Of a stretch of DNA of 64,000 nucleotides, positions 47,981 to 60,406 are shown piece by piece (positions within the stretch are counted from its first letter, which is position 1; each line of letters starts with the position of its first letter). Source of the stretch: Marisa cornuarietis (lineage: Eukaryota > Mollusca > Gastropoda > Architaenioglossa > Ampullariidae); NCBI GenBank assembly GCA_004794655.1, contig SMMW01000622.1:3278501-3342500 (forward strand). Reading direction: 5' to 3'. The notes under the pieces are model-generated. The model was not told the DNA's origin and ran no database searches. It saw nothing but the letters and a program-made list of their open reading frames with translations. The position numbers and the translations under genes are program-made.

Positions 47981-50900
47981 TGTTTTATATTTCTTCATTT
48001 TTTTGGTCAAAATTTGGGTGGGCACTAGAGGAGAAAGCAAATTCTAATTACGAGTCTAATTCTCTCCCTCTCTCCCACCCTTTACTTCCCTTCTCTCTCT
48101 CTCTGATGATTTAATGCACTACCCACCAATCGATTATCAGGGCACATATGTGAATTCAGAACAGGGTGAGTCATGTGTCTAGTGCGACATCTTGCTGCCA
48201 CATAACTTTGCTACTGTATGCTGTAAGAGCAAGATTTGTCGCGGCTGTACTGTGTGGCTAGCATCGTATTCTGGCAAGATTCCGCTTTCTAGCAGAGTCA
48301 TGTGAGTCAGTCTTTGTGTGTTGTTGCACGCATGCCACGCATGCATATCCGAAATCACAGTAATAAAAATTAAGAAACTGTAGACACATCTTAAGTAAAA
48401 ATTTGGATGTAATATAACCGCTTCATTCACATCAGGTAACTGTTTAACTGTGTAGCTGCACGTCGCCCAGTCTGGCTGAAGCAAAAGACACACATTAATT
48501 AACACTTTAAGCCAGGTACAACGTAAAGATCTGACATAGCTTGCAAGTGTTGTGCGAGAAAGGATCCTCACAATAAAGCATCCAAATTTGTCTAAATGAA
48601 ACACACCAGTCTGTTGTAAAAATATATGTTGAAATCTATTGTAATAAAATTGTTGACACCTGTTGTAATAAAAAAGGTTTAAATGGTTATAATGAAGTTT
48701 TCCGAGTTTGCAATCTATTGTAATGTTGCATTCTGTTGTAATAAAAATGTTTAAATGGTTATAATGAAGTTTTCTAAGTTTGGTGTTGTCGCAGTGGCGA
48801 CTTCGAAGATTGTCAGTCCTGCTATAAATGGATAATACATCATCAACATCAGCGTCGTCGTCGTCGTCGTCATCATCATCATCCTCGTTCGAGAGCAGGT
48901 GGCTGAAAAGGATACAAGACTGACATGGTAGCGAGGAAAAGGGAGTTCCTAGTATCGTGGGCACAGCAGCATTCCGCCCTGTGGTGTCACCTCTACGTTG
49001 GCCTGCGTCACATAGCGACCATTGTCTGTTTCTTTCCCTTGCTTACCCGTCCTTCTTTCACCGGCCATAATTTAGCCCAACCTCATTCACACTGAGCGGC
49101 GTGTGTTTTCCCAGCCTGTGATTTACGACGTTCCTTTGCTTGTTTCCTTTTTTGTTTTCAGAAGCAGTTATAAAGGTTGTAGTTCCTTGATAAAAGTAAT
49201 ACCAGACGCTTCCTAAAACTTCAAGTCTTGCTGTACTTTCTTCGTTACAACAACCTTGTTGGTGTTACAACCCGTATGACAGATCTACTAGTATCTGTCA
49301 ATGTATATGTACAAAAATGCAGGTATCTTTCAATGTATTGTTGTGAAATTAATGAGATTACATGTATTCCTCACCGCAGGTGAATGAAACTGAGGTCTCA
49401 GTGCAGCCGATACGGGAGTTTGAAGCTACGATCCACATAGCAGTTCTTTATGCTACAGACTGTCGAGGTCTCCCATAGCTGATGATAGATGATGATAGCT
49501 CATGCTAAAGTCAACTTGGGATGTGTTTACCATTCAGCTCGGTGCTCTCCCCTCCACCATTGCGACCGAGAGAAATATTGTACCTGCTTTTTACTTGACG
49601 TTCTTGCCAGAGAGCTGCAGGTCAATGAGGAGTGTGTGTGTGTGTGTGAACATTGTTATAACCATTCGTGCAATGTGTGTGTTTGAGTGTCAGTCAGTAT
49701 GATGACGCGTGTCTAATGGATTTCTCAGATTATATAATCCAATAAGCACCAGCACTGGCTCGAAAGACCGACCAGGGTTGTGTGTCACGACATAAATACA
49801 CACTTTCCTGTCTTGTGCCCAATAAAGCATCAGCTCGATCGCCTTAAGACTGTTTTCTTGCAGGGCCTTAACTCCTATACAGTTCATATCCAAGAATGCT
49901 TCATACCTACAGCTTAATTGCATCAATACACCCATAATGAATGAGTTAAACGTGTCATGACGATGAGCATATCTGCTGGAAGTTCTTTCCCCTGCACAAC
50001 CACAAGCTTTTGCAATTTGAGTTTACTTCTGCTTCAAGAGCCTTGAAAAGTAATAAAAGGGAAATAAAGAACGCATAATGCATAAGAATCATGCATTATA
50101 AAATGTATTGCAAAAAGGAAAATTTTAATGTAGTTGGAACCCAAGCAATTCTTATCACTTTTTTATTTTTTAAATTAATTTTTTAGGGTAGATGGGTGGG
50201 TTGGCGGCTGGTCAATAAATCCATGGCAAGTATCAAGCAAATATCCATAAAGCCATTGCAGAACCCACTTTTTGGAAATTTGTGGAGGCGTCAACGATTT
50301 TCTTTTCTGTTTGTGGAATATATATATATATATATTCTTGAATCAGTGGAACATCAAGTTTCCATGAGTGTAATTAATAGTGTTGTAAAAGAGCAGTAAC
50401 GAGTGTGAACGGTACAAAAGTGACCTTGTGCCGAATTATAAAAGCTATTATTCTTCTGCTGACAATCAAACTCGGAAAAGAAATTTTCTCTTTAAATATT
50501 TCATAATCAACGCTTGTAACAATCAGGGTGGTACATTACAATTAAGATGCTAAAACGGAGATACGCTCCAATACTAATCACCTCTTTAAAACTATTTCTG
50601 GTTCACCCCCTCCACAAATACTGTTGCCCCAAATAATATTTATTTAACATGATTATTCATCGTATTAGTGAATGCGGACGGTCCCCAGTGTACAGTGGCT
50701 CGAGCAGTTTTGTACACAAAATAGTTATAAAAACCAAAAAGAACATTGTACATTATTTTAACACTGATATTTTTGTAAAAACAAATAGTTTTGCACATTT
50801 ATTGCCCAATGATTTTAACTTTTCACGCTCAAGCTCCATGTTGTTTTAATATTTGTTCAAAGCATATGTAGAACAGTGGCACGTTCTTTGGGAAGCCACG

Positions 50901-51100
50901 TGACCATCGCAGACCTATATTTTTACATCACACCATGACGCATTAAAGAATCTGAGACTCCTTTTATATATAAAAAAGATTAATATGTGAGCAAGCGACA
51001 TGGTGTGGTATAAGTTTGCCCGACACTAATTCAGGGGAGAATCCACGCGACTACAGGACAAGGTAAATTAATGTAGTTGGTTAGCGCGGATCTTATTACA
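47981..51100. other. Gene-free stretch with simple and tandem repeats
   Basis: No supported gene. A 261-codon frame at 48179-48964 (minus) is mostly translated tandem and trinucleotide repeat. A GTC/ATC run lies at about 48853-48882, and TA repeats lie near 50319-50335. This is the interval to the left of the MITE-like repeat. Confidence 0.45.
48636..48782. repeat. Two-copy tandem repeat of about 70-75 bp
   Basis: Two adjacent copies share TCTATTGTAAT, TGTTGTAATAAAAA, TTTAAATGGTTATAATGAAG and TTTTC-GAGTTTG-like pieces (48636-48710 and 48714-48782). They account for the repeated KLHYNHLN peptide in the spurious minus-strand frame. Confidence 0.75.
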
Positions 51101-51391
51101 ATCTCCGCAGTTTGGGGCAAAGCGAACATTTGCATTTGTTAAATGGCCATTTCCCGAAGGATGTGCGACTATAAGTATCAACCCTCTACTCACGGAGCAG
51201 CATCAGTGTACTCACCAACTTATTTTGTCTCAAAGCAGACTTAAAATAGATGAAGCTAATAGTAGCCGTTTATTGTGAAAAAATGCTTATTGTATATTGG
51301 GTTAACGTATTTTGGCATATAAGTCTTTTTTTAATTAGTTTGTGTTACTTTATCTTATTGCAAATGTTCCCTTTGCCCAAACTGCGGAGAT
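51101..51391. mobile_element. MITE-like inverted repeat
   Basis: Arms of about 33 bases at 51101-51133 and 51360-51391 are inverted copies with only two differences (ATCTCCGCAGTTTGG, one extra G, then CAAAG, C/G, GAACATTTGC). The match extends a few bases further outward as ATTAC. The loop is about 226 bases and has no coding capacity. No target duplication is clear. Confidence 0.65.
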
Positions 51392-53122
51392 GGTAATGCT
51401 GAGATGTGGGAACCCTTCGCAATACCGAGTGTGTAGCGAGCAACAGCGCCTCGTAGCCTGCTACACACAAGGTCCCTGCGCGCGAGACCGACTGGCTACA
51501 GTTCGGATAAGAGCAATGTGAACCTTGGATATATCCCGCCGATCATCAGTTCGAGAGAACTTCTGTGCAGACGATTCACCTGCCTTGGATGTAACCTTGT
51601 CAGTTCAGGTGGACTTCTACGCTGGCGAAGTGAACTTCTGTGTGTTGGATAGTAACTCACCTCACCGTTGGTGCAGGAGGATCGACAAAGCAGATAGGTG
51701 ACATATTACCTGGGAGACCATAACTTTTTATCGCTTATTAGACAGTTCTATTTTTTCCTATTTCATTTCTTTCTTTTCAAACATTATATGTGGAATTGCT
51801 GGCCGGGTATTTTTGTGTGAAAAAGGAAGAGTTCCACGAGCGTTGCTACTTGTAGATGTGCATTCACGCTCGCAATCATTCGTAAGTGCACTCTTCACTC
51901 AAAACGTTAGAATGATGCTGTTCAAATGTCTTATATATATATATATATATTTATATTCATCATAGCATACATCAACGTATAACAAGAAAGTGAGAAGAAA
52001 TTTTTTAATTATCAACTAAATTTAGTTGGAAAATGACGAGACAGCATATTTAATGAAACTAAAGCTGTTTATCTGTTTCAGAAACTATACACACTGTTCA
52101 ACAAGAAATCCAGGGTTACAAACGGTAGAAAATATATCCGTTGTGTGCACAATATTTTGGAATCTGCATTTGTGGGTAAACAATGCGAGAAGAACAGAAA
52201 GACACGGGGCTTTATCAGTAACAGGATATTTAATCATCCCAGTTAGTTGATCGATTTGGCTAAGTCCTTGAAGATGAGAAAGTTAATTTAATTAAATTAA
52301 GTTCTCCAAAAATTAAAGTCCATAATTCGCTCATGATGAATAACGTCAAAAACAATATTCAGGAGAGATGCCACCTAAAGCAGAATGTGGAATGTCGAGT
52401 TTTAAGGAAAATACCATCATCTAGTGCCATCGCAACTGCTGTTCTTGTACCATAAGGGCTTATAAGTATGTTCCTTGAATATCAAATGTCATTTTCTTAA
52501 TGTGGATGCAGTTTCCAAGGTATTCTGCAGAATTTTTGCAATCTTCTTTTTTCAATAATAACACACATGTGAGGGTGACTGTTGGATATCTACAAGAAAA
52601 GTCTTCAAAAGACCAATATTTATCATTGCTTCCATAATTTGTAGCACTTCTGCATTTACCTATGCTTTAATATGCATAGTTTTATTGTTTTTAGTTCTTT
52701 CTATTGGAATTTATACAATCTCCAATGCATTCCTCACTACATATAGAGAGAAGAAAATATGCATTAGTATATCTCACAAAATTATGTAATTTCTATTCTA
52801 AATTCTAAACAGCACGACAACCCTTTTTGTTAGTTTCTGTACCTGGAAGCCACTTTGAATCCCTTGGCTGCTCTAAAAAAAAGTCCTTTGCTGTTTCCTC
52901 TACACCTTACATTGTCTAGAAAAGTCAAAATATCACTTGGTACCTCATAACCCCAATAGCAGATTAAATGAAAAAAAATTCAATTTTACAGCAGTATAAC
53001 ACTATATAAAAAACTAGTCATTAAAGGAGCAAATCTTTATGACATAAAGAAAAAAGGGTTGATTATGAGAGTCGTTTGCAGAACCATATTCTGATGATGT
53101 TAGAAGTGAGAAAGTAGCGGTT
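51392..53122. other. Gene-free stretch and 3' flank of claudin-like gene 2
   Basis: AT-rich, with TA repeats near 51930-51950. The right end must contain the 3' UTR of the minus-strand gene ending at 53123; no canonical AATAAA on that strand was found close to the stop. Confidence 0.45.
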
Positions 53123-55946
53123 CTAATCCAATACTTTTCTAGAAGTGCTGTAAGTTCCAGGGAACATTTCTGGTGTGCACTCAGCAAACGAATCTGGAAT
53201 AGGATTAGGTGAACACGTGTTGGGTGGGTACGCATTGGGTGGATACGCATTGGGTGGATACGCACTGGCTGGGTACGCGGCGGGTTGGTATGCGGCAGGT
53301 TGGTATGCGTTGGATAGGTTTGTGTTAGTGCTTGTCTGTGCCACCACGACCGTCGGACTGGTCGTGCCAGTAATGTAACCCACTGAGGGGTTAACGGGGG
53401 CGGCAAAACAGGCAACGAAAGAGGCTAGCGCTAGGACTCCAAAGCCGGCACCAAAGACATACAACCCCCACCCATAGCGGGCGACCTGCATGCCTGAAAC
53501 ATTGAGTATCGACACAAGATCATCAACCTTCGAGATGAAAATCCCCAGAGTGGTAGCACCAAACGCACCTGAAAACAAAAATTGCAGCGAGTCAGCGAGA
53601 CATTATGTCTGGCTGAATGCCCAGACGTGCGCTGGTACGTTCATCTGGAATCATGCGATAACTCTTTTGTTTAACATAGAAATACTTCAGAAATACACTA
53701 GAGCTACATCAATCATACATACGCTTAACATACACCTGAGATACTTAAGACTCGCGCCAGGGATGGAATCAACAGGACCAAATAATGTCATACAGAGAAT
53801 AAAGTTAGATTAAAGGAAAGTGGCATTATAGTGCAAGCACGTGGTAATACCGAAAATGATACAACTCGGTTACTTTGAAATACATGTATTAGGGTGTTAC
53901 ATTTAGTGTTTATGTAGCTATAAGGTAAGTTATTAGTGCTCTTACACACTGTAAGAAGATTGGAATCCAAGGGAAGCAACCGTATGTGATGGTGTTAATT
54001 GAAATAAATAGTTAACAAATTCTTATTTTAGTTTAATGGAATGGGATCCAATCTTAACTTTATTTACGTTGGAATTGCCCTTGGGGATAAAAAAGTGGTA
54101 TTGTATTGTATTGTATTGTTATGCCTTACTTTCAAAGTCTTTTATAAAGCGTAAATCTAGGTAAGATTAATATTTTGGTTGAAATGTGTGAAAGTTGATT
54201 TTCTTTATTTATTTATTTATAGCTCTTATTGCAAGAAAATGTAGCTAGACAATGTTGGAATAAGTCAAAGAATTTGTCTAGTTTGCAGAAAGGATAAATC
54301 TCAACACTTATTTTTTTAAGCATTTTCTTTATGGGACAAAGCATTTGTAGATAAGTGAATTTACAAGCTGATGTGTATCTGCCGAGGTGCATCACGTCAG
54401 AGTGTAGTGAGCTTTATTGTGTGTGGGGAGATTGTGTTTTAAATATCACCACTATTTATTTATTTATTTCTTTATTTATTTATTTATTTCACACTATAAG
54501 CTTTGTTTAAAAAGACTTGCAGTTTACCGTCTTGATGTTGGATTTATCTTCTAAAACAGTGCACCCGAAATGCTGTTTTCTGGACAGTGTAATCTGATTG
54601 CGCTGTCCAAAATAAGTGATTACAACCCTTTTAACGATTATTATGTATTTCTTTGCTGATGGGATCATCTCATGACAGCAGCCATTTATAACTGTACAAT
54701 TTTACCTTTACTATAACTCTTTTCTTTATTGTAATTTCTTCAATGATATTTGTTTTATAATCTCTGGAATTATTGCAGATTATCAGTTTAAGGGATGGGG
54801 GAATTTATGGAGCTAGAGATAGAATGGAAAGATGCCATACCAGCCACAAAGCACGTAATACCCACTCCAACGGTTCTGCCCTGGCAGCAACAAGCCATGC
54901 ACAGACCTACGAAGCCGCCAACGATTCCTATAATCACACACAGCACGGCAGTGACCCTAGCCACATGAAAGGATACGTCTGAAAACATACAGAACTTAAC
55001 AATAAATCTTTCAAATAATAAAGTAATATGGTTCAGAATATTTTAATATTTGTGAAAACATACGTTAAACTTCTTCAGCGGAGTGGTGACCGATTTTTTT
55101 TAAAACAAGTACTTAAGTATTACCCTTTTGTTGCATCGATGTCCATTGTGACATGGTGATTGTAGAAGTGTCTAGAGAAAACGCCTAACCTGCGTCCTTT
55201 AAAATAATTTGATCTGGTGTATTACAGCGAAATTCAAAAATAATGGCGTGTAAGATTAAGTGAATGACTAAGGCGTGTAACATCAGATGGTAATTTTGCA
55301 TCAGTAAATCACGATGACACAGAGTGCTTAAAGCTAACGATGGAGACAAACAATGCTTTCCAAACCTAAAGAATGAGCTTCTAAATTTTTTTTTTGCGGT
55401 CTGTTAAGATTCTTATACTCTACATGTCCGTGTGGTCAGGTTATCTACCTGTCTGTACATGTATGTATTCTATGATTCTAACGCCAACATGGTTTCATTT
55501 TTCACTCGCCAGCATCACTAAGATTGCCCTCCAACCGTATTTCTGAAAGCATTTGCTTTAAAAACAAGTATTGTAGCACGTGGACGGCTTCTAGATACGA
55601 TTTGGAAAAAAAAGAATCAAGCTAGTCTTTCTCCATCCCTTCCTTACCCACCCAAACGCCAAGACTCACTCCCTAAATCCCTTGAGCGTGCATATGTATC
55701 AAGTTCTCTTTTTACTACACATAATATACCAATGAAGATAAATGGAGTTGGTCCACAAGCTGACAGTGAAAAAAGTCTTCCGCAAAGCATCCAGAGCCCA
55801 AGGTCGCCTTCGGCCACATCTTCTGAAACGATGCCGCTAAACACCACCCAGTAAGGTACAAGGGCTCCCACCAGGCACATAATTCCTCCCATCACAATGG
55901 CAGCAAGAGCCACCTTTTGTAACGTGCTGAATTCACTGCTTGACAT
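53123..55946 (-). CDS. Claudin/PMP22-like four-pass membrane protein, paralogue 2
   Basis: Three coding exons, 55730-55946, 54841-54978 and 53123-53568, join with the same codon phases as paralogue 1 and give 266 residues. Shared segments include SEFSTLQK/SDFSTAQK, IMCLVGA-VPYWVVF, GLWM-CG, GLCMACCCQG, VGITCF-AG, LGIFISK, and YGWGL...ASFVACFA. The first loop keeps W33, GLW at 50-52 and cysteines at 55 and 64. After TM4 the C-terminal tail is longer and different. It contains a run of Ala-Tyr pentads (AYQPA twice, AYPAS, AYPPN three times), then CSPNPIPDSFAE and no recognisable PDZ ligand. As in paralogue 1, a 3' splice site (CTTTTACAG) ends 11 bases before the ATG. A LINE tail and TTTA repeats sit in intron 2. 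The likely place is the plasma membrane; no function beyond the superfamily can be given. Confidence 0.85.
53221..53310 (-). repeat. Coding 15-bp minisatellite (Ala-Tyr pentads)
   Basis: Six 15-base units inside the last exon of paralogue 2 encode AYQPA, AYQPA, AYPAS and AYPPN three times. The AYPPN units are nearly identical in DNA, so recent expansion is likely. Paralogue 1 has no such repeat. Confidence 0.85.
54071..54122 (+). repeat. LINE 3' tail with (TTGTA)n
   Basis: TTGGAATTGCCCTTGGGGAT then AAAAAAGTGGTATTGTATTG units. This is the terminal tail of a LINE insertion in intron 2 of claudin-like gene 2; the rest of the element was not recognised. Confidence 0.6.
54445..54490. repeat. (TTTA)n microsatellite
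   Basis: Interrupted TTTA units in intron 2 of claudin-like gene 2. Confidence 0.85.
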
Positions 55947-55957
55947 TTTGCTGGTTT
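55947..55957 (-). other. 5' UTR part of coding exon 1, with 3' splice site
   Basis: The minus strand reads CTTGTCTTTTACAG, then AAACCAGCAAA, then ATG. It is the counterpart of 38482-38493 in paralogue 1 and implies a leader exon further right. Confidence 0.7.
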
Positions 55958-57980
55958 CTGTAAAAGACAAGTAAAGACTTGTGAATAAAATTGTGTTAAC
56001 GTAAGCTTGTAAGTTTGCGATCACTGATAAATAAGACTGCAATATAATGAGGATGTATTTTTTTTTAATTTTAAAGAGTGCTTGTATTCTAGAGTCTTCA
56101 GACTTTTTTCACACTTATTCACAGATACATAACGCATGTAATACAGTATTTTACAATATGAAAAACAAACATGCACATAAGGTAACATTCATTTAAGAGT
56201 ACATCCATCCACCAAGCAAGCCATCCAACAGACAATGTATAATCTTGCACACCAAAAACATCCATGCACCAGTTTGTGTTCTTTTTACATCTCTCACAAA
56301 TCAAACACAGACATCATAGCAGGCACCTTGGATCCCTTATGCCACAGGCTGACTTCACTCCAGAAATAATATAAATCATATAAAGACATACATAGATTTT
56401 GCTAATCATAAAGTCATGTATATATATATATAAGTATAAAAATCATGTCTACATGACAAGTTGTCTATATGGTTGGCAGAGTTTAGTAAACTTTTTTTTT
56501 CGTTTATTTCTAAGCATGCGTTAAATTTTTCAATTTTATACCTGTGTTTCAATATTCGAATAAAGGTTTCTAGCTGCGGGATGGTTTTTTTAAATCTTCA
56601 AGAATAAATGTATGCTTTAGCCAGTAGTTTAATTAAGCCAAGAACAGCACTTGTCTTTAAGTCATTACTGCCTCCAAAAGGTACAAGACTTTCACTGATA
56701 GTTAAATTTGGAGCATTTTTACATTTGTCTAATATACAATTTTGTAAGTTTCTCCAAAAATTCTTAACATATTTACAATTCCAAAATAGAATACTTTGTT
56801 TTTTCACATCTGCAAAGGCTACAGACATCATCTTCTAGTCCCATGTGGAATAGAACTACTTATGTCCCCAGAATTTTATGAAGGGTGTGGGGAACGAAGT
56901 TTGCACGGCACGTTTGAACAAAGCAGAGACCTGTATATTATATTATCTGTAGGATTTCCTTAATGAGTACAAGCTAACTCCATCTGAGTGTCGAAGAGAA
57001 CATTCAGCAACAGCACAATGTGTCCTGGTCAGTTTTCTTTTACCGATGATTACATCTTTTCTTTTCGACTCCAGCTAGTACAGACGAAGCTATTTTTAGA
57101 AATACTGTCACGAACTTCCCGCGGACATGCGCACTCTTTCTAATAAACACCACGAGATCGCTTCAGTTCAGGACGCCCCTTCCCGGACAAACACTTATTA
57201 TACAAAAACATCAAGTGAAATTGTTCAAAAACAAGAGACTCTGCAGCTAGGCAGTCCAGTCATTAATCAGTACAAAGTTTAGTAAAAACTAAACAGAGCA
57301 AAATACTGCTACACAAGCAAAAAGATGGCAATGAGGCCTGTAAGGTTGACGTCATCACCTGCGAGTGACTTTCCTTAGTTGGGGTAAACAAAGCCGCCCA
57401 CGAAGCCGCCAGCTTTGTGAGATTCGAAAACTATAAGACCAAGACATTATTGAGCTACTGTTAAAAAATCTGAATGCGCCATATGCTAAATATGGAAATA
57501 AAGTAGTAAGTCAGTTGCATTTTTTGTTCATTGTTAAAAGTAATGTTTGCTAGTTCTGTTACTTATCCAAGTGCAAAACTATGTCAGTTATGTTTACAAC
57601 AGGTGACGGATGAGTCGCCTATACCGAAATCACTGTATCAATTCTTTAACAACGCCTTTAACAATGGGTCCTCATTAAACTCATATTCATATTAGTCTAC
57701 ATCTGTGGTAAATATAGAGATGATAATATTTTATACTATGATATAACTATCTTACTTAAAAGATGTATATTATCCATCTTGTTTTGTGTAAAAATATGTG
57801 GTAAAAATCGGATGAACTGAATTTTAGATGTAAGGTAAGGTCTATAACTTTGTGTGTTCTTGTTTTGTATTTTTAAAAAACATTGATAATCAATATAAAT
57901 TTAATATAGCATTATTAATAGTTCATCACAGTTTAGATTGTCATATATAAGCATACAAATCAAGATATATATATATATAT
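55958..57980. other. Probable leader intron of claudin-like gene 2, left part
   Basis: Apart from the LINE remnant at 56560-56850 no gene is visible. At 57335-57392 a segment runs from GGCCTGTAAGGTT to GGGGTAAACAAA. Its inverted counterpart is at 60308-60362, with closely matching ends and a weaker middle. Confidence 0.45.
56560..56850 (-). mobile_element. L1-like LINE C-terminus remnant
   Basis: The minus strand encodes ILFWNCKYVKNFWRNLQ, then LVPFGG and IKLLAKAYIYS, the end of an L1-like reverse transcriptase polyprotein. Across a frameshift, VCSLC lies just upstream. Together they give the usual C-x2-C ... W-x-C zinc-binding-like tail. Only this end remains. Confidence 0.6.
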
Positions 57981-58711
57981 GAATCCCAAACACTTAATCC
58001 CCAGACACTTAATCCCCGACACTTAATCCCCTAGACACTTAATCCCCAAGACACTTAATCCTCAAAATGAAATTTCAACTAAAAAAATTATGAAGTGAAT
58101 GAAAAAATTTAATTCAAATTAAAATAATTATTTTCATGTAAACATCAAAATAAGTTTGGCAATTAAAATAATACTTAACTTCAACATTTATAACATTAGT
58201 TACAGTTCATGTGAGCTATTAAAGTCAATGTTTTTCAACATTAAGATATGGAAAGTGTTGTTAATCAATATGACAGGTAAGCTAATGATCGAAGGTACAG
58301 AAGACGATCCATTGCCTCATATCGCTGTACAATATTGCTAATTCTCATGGCCAATTCAGCATACTTCTTCTTTGGACGTTTCTCTGTGCCGGCGCATGAG
58401 ACGATGGGGCGGTCTGCTGCTGGTCAGTATGGCCTTGGAACTGGCTAGTTATGTTAGGGAGTCCACCTAGTATCACCTAGAGGGTAGATCGCTAATTGTA
58501 AACCCAGCGCAACCCAGTCTTACCAGAGTTACCCAGTTACCACGCGACACATTTCTCTTACGGTTATAATATTTCAATTTCACAAAATAGCAGTTTTGAG
58601 TGTTGTGTTGCGATTTGGGGATTAAGTGTCTGGGGATTAAGTGTCTGGGATTAAGTGTCTAGGGGATGAAGTGTCGGGGATTAAGTGTCCGGGGATTAAG
58701 TGTCCGGTCAC
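57981..58711. mobile_element. Foldback element with tandem-array inverted arms
   Basis: The left arm (about 57981-58066) holds five units like AATCCCCAGACACTT, 14-16 bases each. The right arm (58616-58707) holds six units in the opposite sense, like GGGGATTAAGTGTCT. The arms are thus inverted copies built of tandem repeats. TA microsatellites flank the whole on both sides (57964-57980 and 58712-58729), which suggests insertion into a TA repeat. The interior has no transposase. It contains an LTR fragment at 58427-58530. Confidence 0.7.
58427..58530 (+). repeat. Fragment of the LTR family
   Basis: Matches 33427-33530 of the solo LTR in the same orientation: GGAACTGGC, CACCTAGTATCACCTAGAGG for CCCTAGTATCGCCTAGGGGG, GTAGA-CGCT and CCCAGCGCA-CC. 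It sits inside the foldback element. Confidence 0.65.
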
Positions 58712-58729
58712 CATATATATATATATATA

Positions 58730-60406
58730 CAGGGAGACACTAAGATAGAACCCTGACTTTTAACCTACTGTAATTAAAACTGACCCATGGATTTCAGCAG
58801 TTTTTAAGTGGTGGATGAACATTCAATTAGAATATTCTAATCTTAAAATTAATTGTAAAAAATGTTATGATATAAGACAGGAGTACAAATTTTCTCTAAA
58901 AATAACTGATGATTTTAATATTCCTCCTAAAGCTTAACTTTAAAGAAGAAAAATTCATAAGCCTTATCAAAACCAAAAACAAAATGGTTAGTTTATCCTA
59001 ACTGCAGGATTCAAACAGATTGGGACTAAGTTCCAGGCTTCTTTCCAAACATCTTTTAACATTTCCTAGACAGCTACTTTTTCAATAGAGAACATAAAAA
59101 CAGTACATTGATGATATATGATTTGAACAAGAATTCTGTAGCATCAGAGATGCTGCTCTTTCTAACAATACAAGTGACAATTGAAAAACAAACTGACAAA
59201 CATCTATATGTGTAAATGAATATCTTGATGAAGATCTATGTGTTTCTATCAACCAGTGTGTGTGTGTTGCACTGAGTGTTGTGTGTGTGTGTGTGTGTGT
59301 TTTGCGCTGAGTGATGTGTGTGTGTATGTGTGTGTGTCTGCATACATAAAAGTAAGAGACAAATAAGCAGCATAAAAGTGCTAAGTAAAAAACAGGCTAA
59401 AATATCTTTTCAGAAGTAACCATGAATTTAAATTTAGCTTGATACTTTGCAGATAAGCATTGAACCCATGCACTGCAAACTGTCCAAGTTTATGACCTTT
59501 TTAGACTTAACAAAACTCTCCTTGAATCTTGTGTTAGTTATCTCTTTGCCTTGATTCATTTTCAAAAGTCACTAAAGTGGTTTATTTAACAATAGTGATT
59601 TAACATTCTTAAAATAATTGACTATCACACGATTCGTACCGAACAGACAAAAAGAAACTAAGCTTATGACCTTAAGGAATGTAGGTTTTTGTAACTTTAG
59701 AGAAGTAGTGTGAATGAAAGGACCACCTATCAAAATTAATTAAAATGATATGTTAGTATTTTATATTACCAGTTTTTACTAGATCTTGCAGTCAGAAAAA
59801 TGACTAAATTTGGGGTACTGCATGATGCAGTCTGTAATTAGTTCTTTTTTTATATTTTTTGTCTATTTCCTTTCTATGAAATATTTTATGCTTGTTTTGA
59901 ACAAACTGTACGAAATGAACAGCCTTTCCATGAAATAAAATATTCATAGAATAAGATAAGTATTTTTTCGACTGTTATTGCTATTAAATAACAGGCACAT
60001 ACAGCTGGTGTGGCCAATATTTTGACTAACCTACATAAAAGTCTTGAAGGTAATGAGACGGTATTCTTTGAGTTGGCGCCACTTACTATCAGTAACTATG
60101 TAAGCGAATTACAACTGTGACAGTATAGGGACTTTTAGTAAGTTGCGTTAATTTATTAGCCAGCCAAAAAAATAAATGTATGTAGATTATTCCACATAAT
60201 ATGACCATGAATTTTTCACAGAAAAAATCGTGTGAAAACAGCTTTTAAATGTTTAAAAATGCGATGCTTTCTCACTGACAGCACACAGCCGCTTAGTCTT
60301 GATCGTGTTTGTTTACCTCAAGTAAGGGCAAGTAACTCTCGCTCACATCAAACCTTACAGGCCTAATACTGAAATCGCAGAAGCCAAATTATAGCAGTTA
60401 CTAAGA

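Noticed and set aside
48179..48964. 261-codon minus-strand open frame
   Set aside because: It translates a tandem repeat (KLHYNHLN twice) and a trinucleotide run (poly-Asp), shows no family resemblance, and probably lacks a real ATG start.
57114..57135. TGTCACGAAC resembling the start of the LTR
   Set aside because: Only the first ten bases match; the following sequence does not resemble the LTR.
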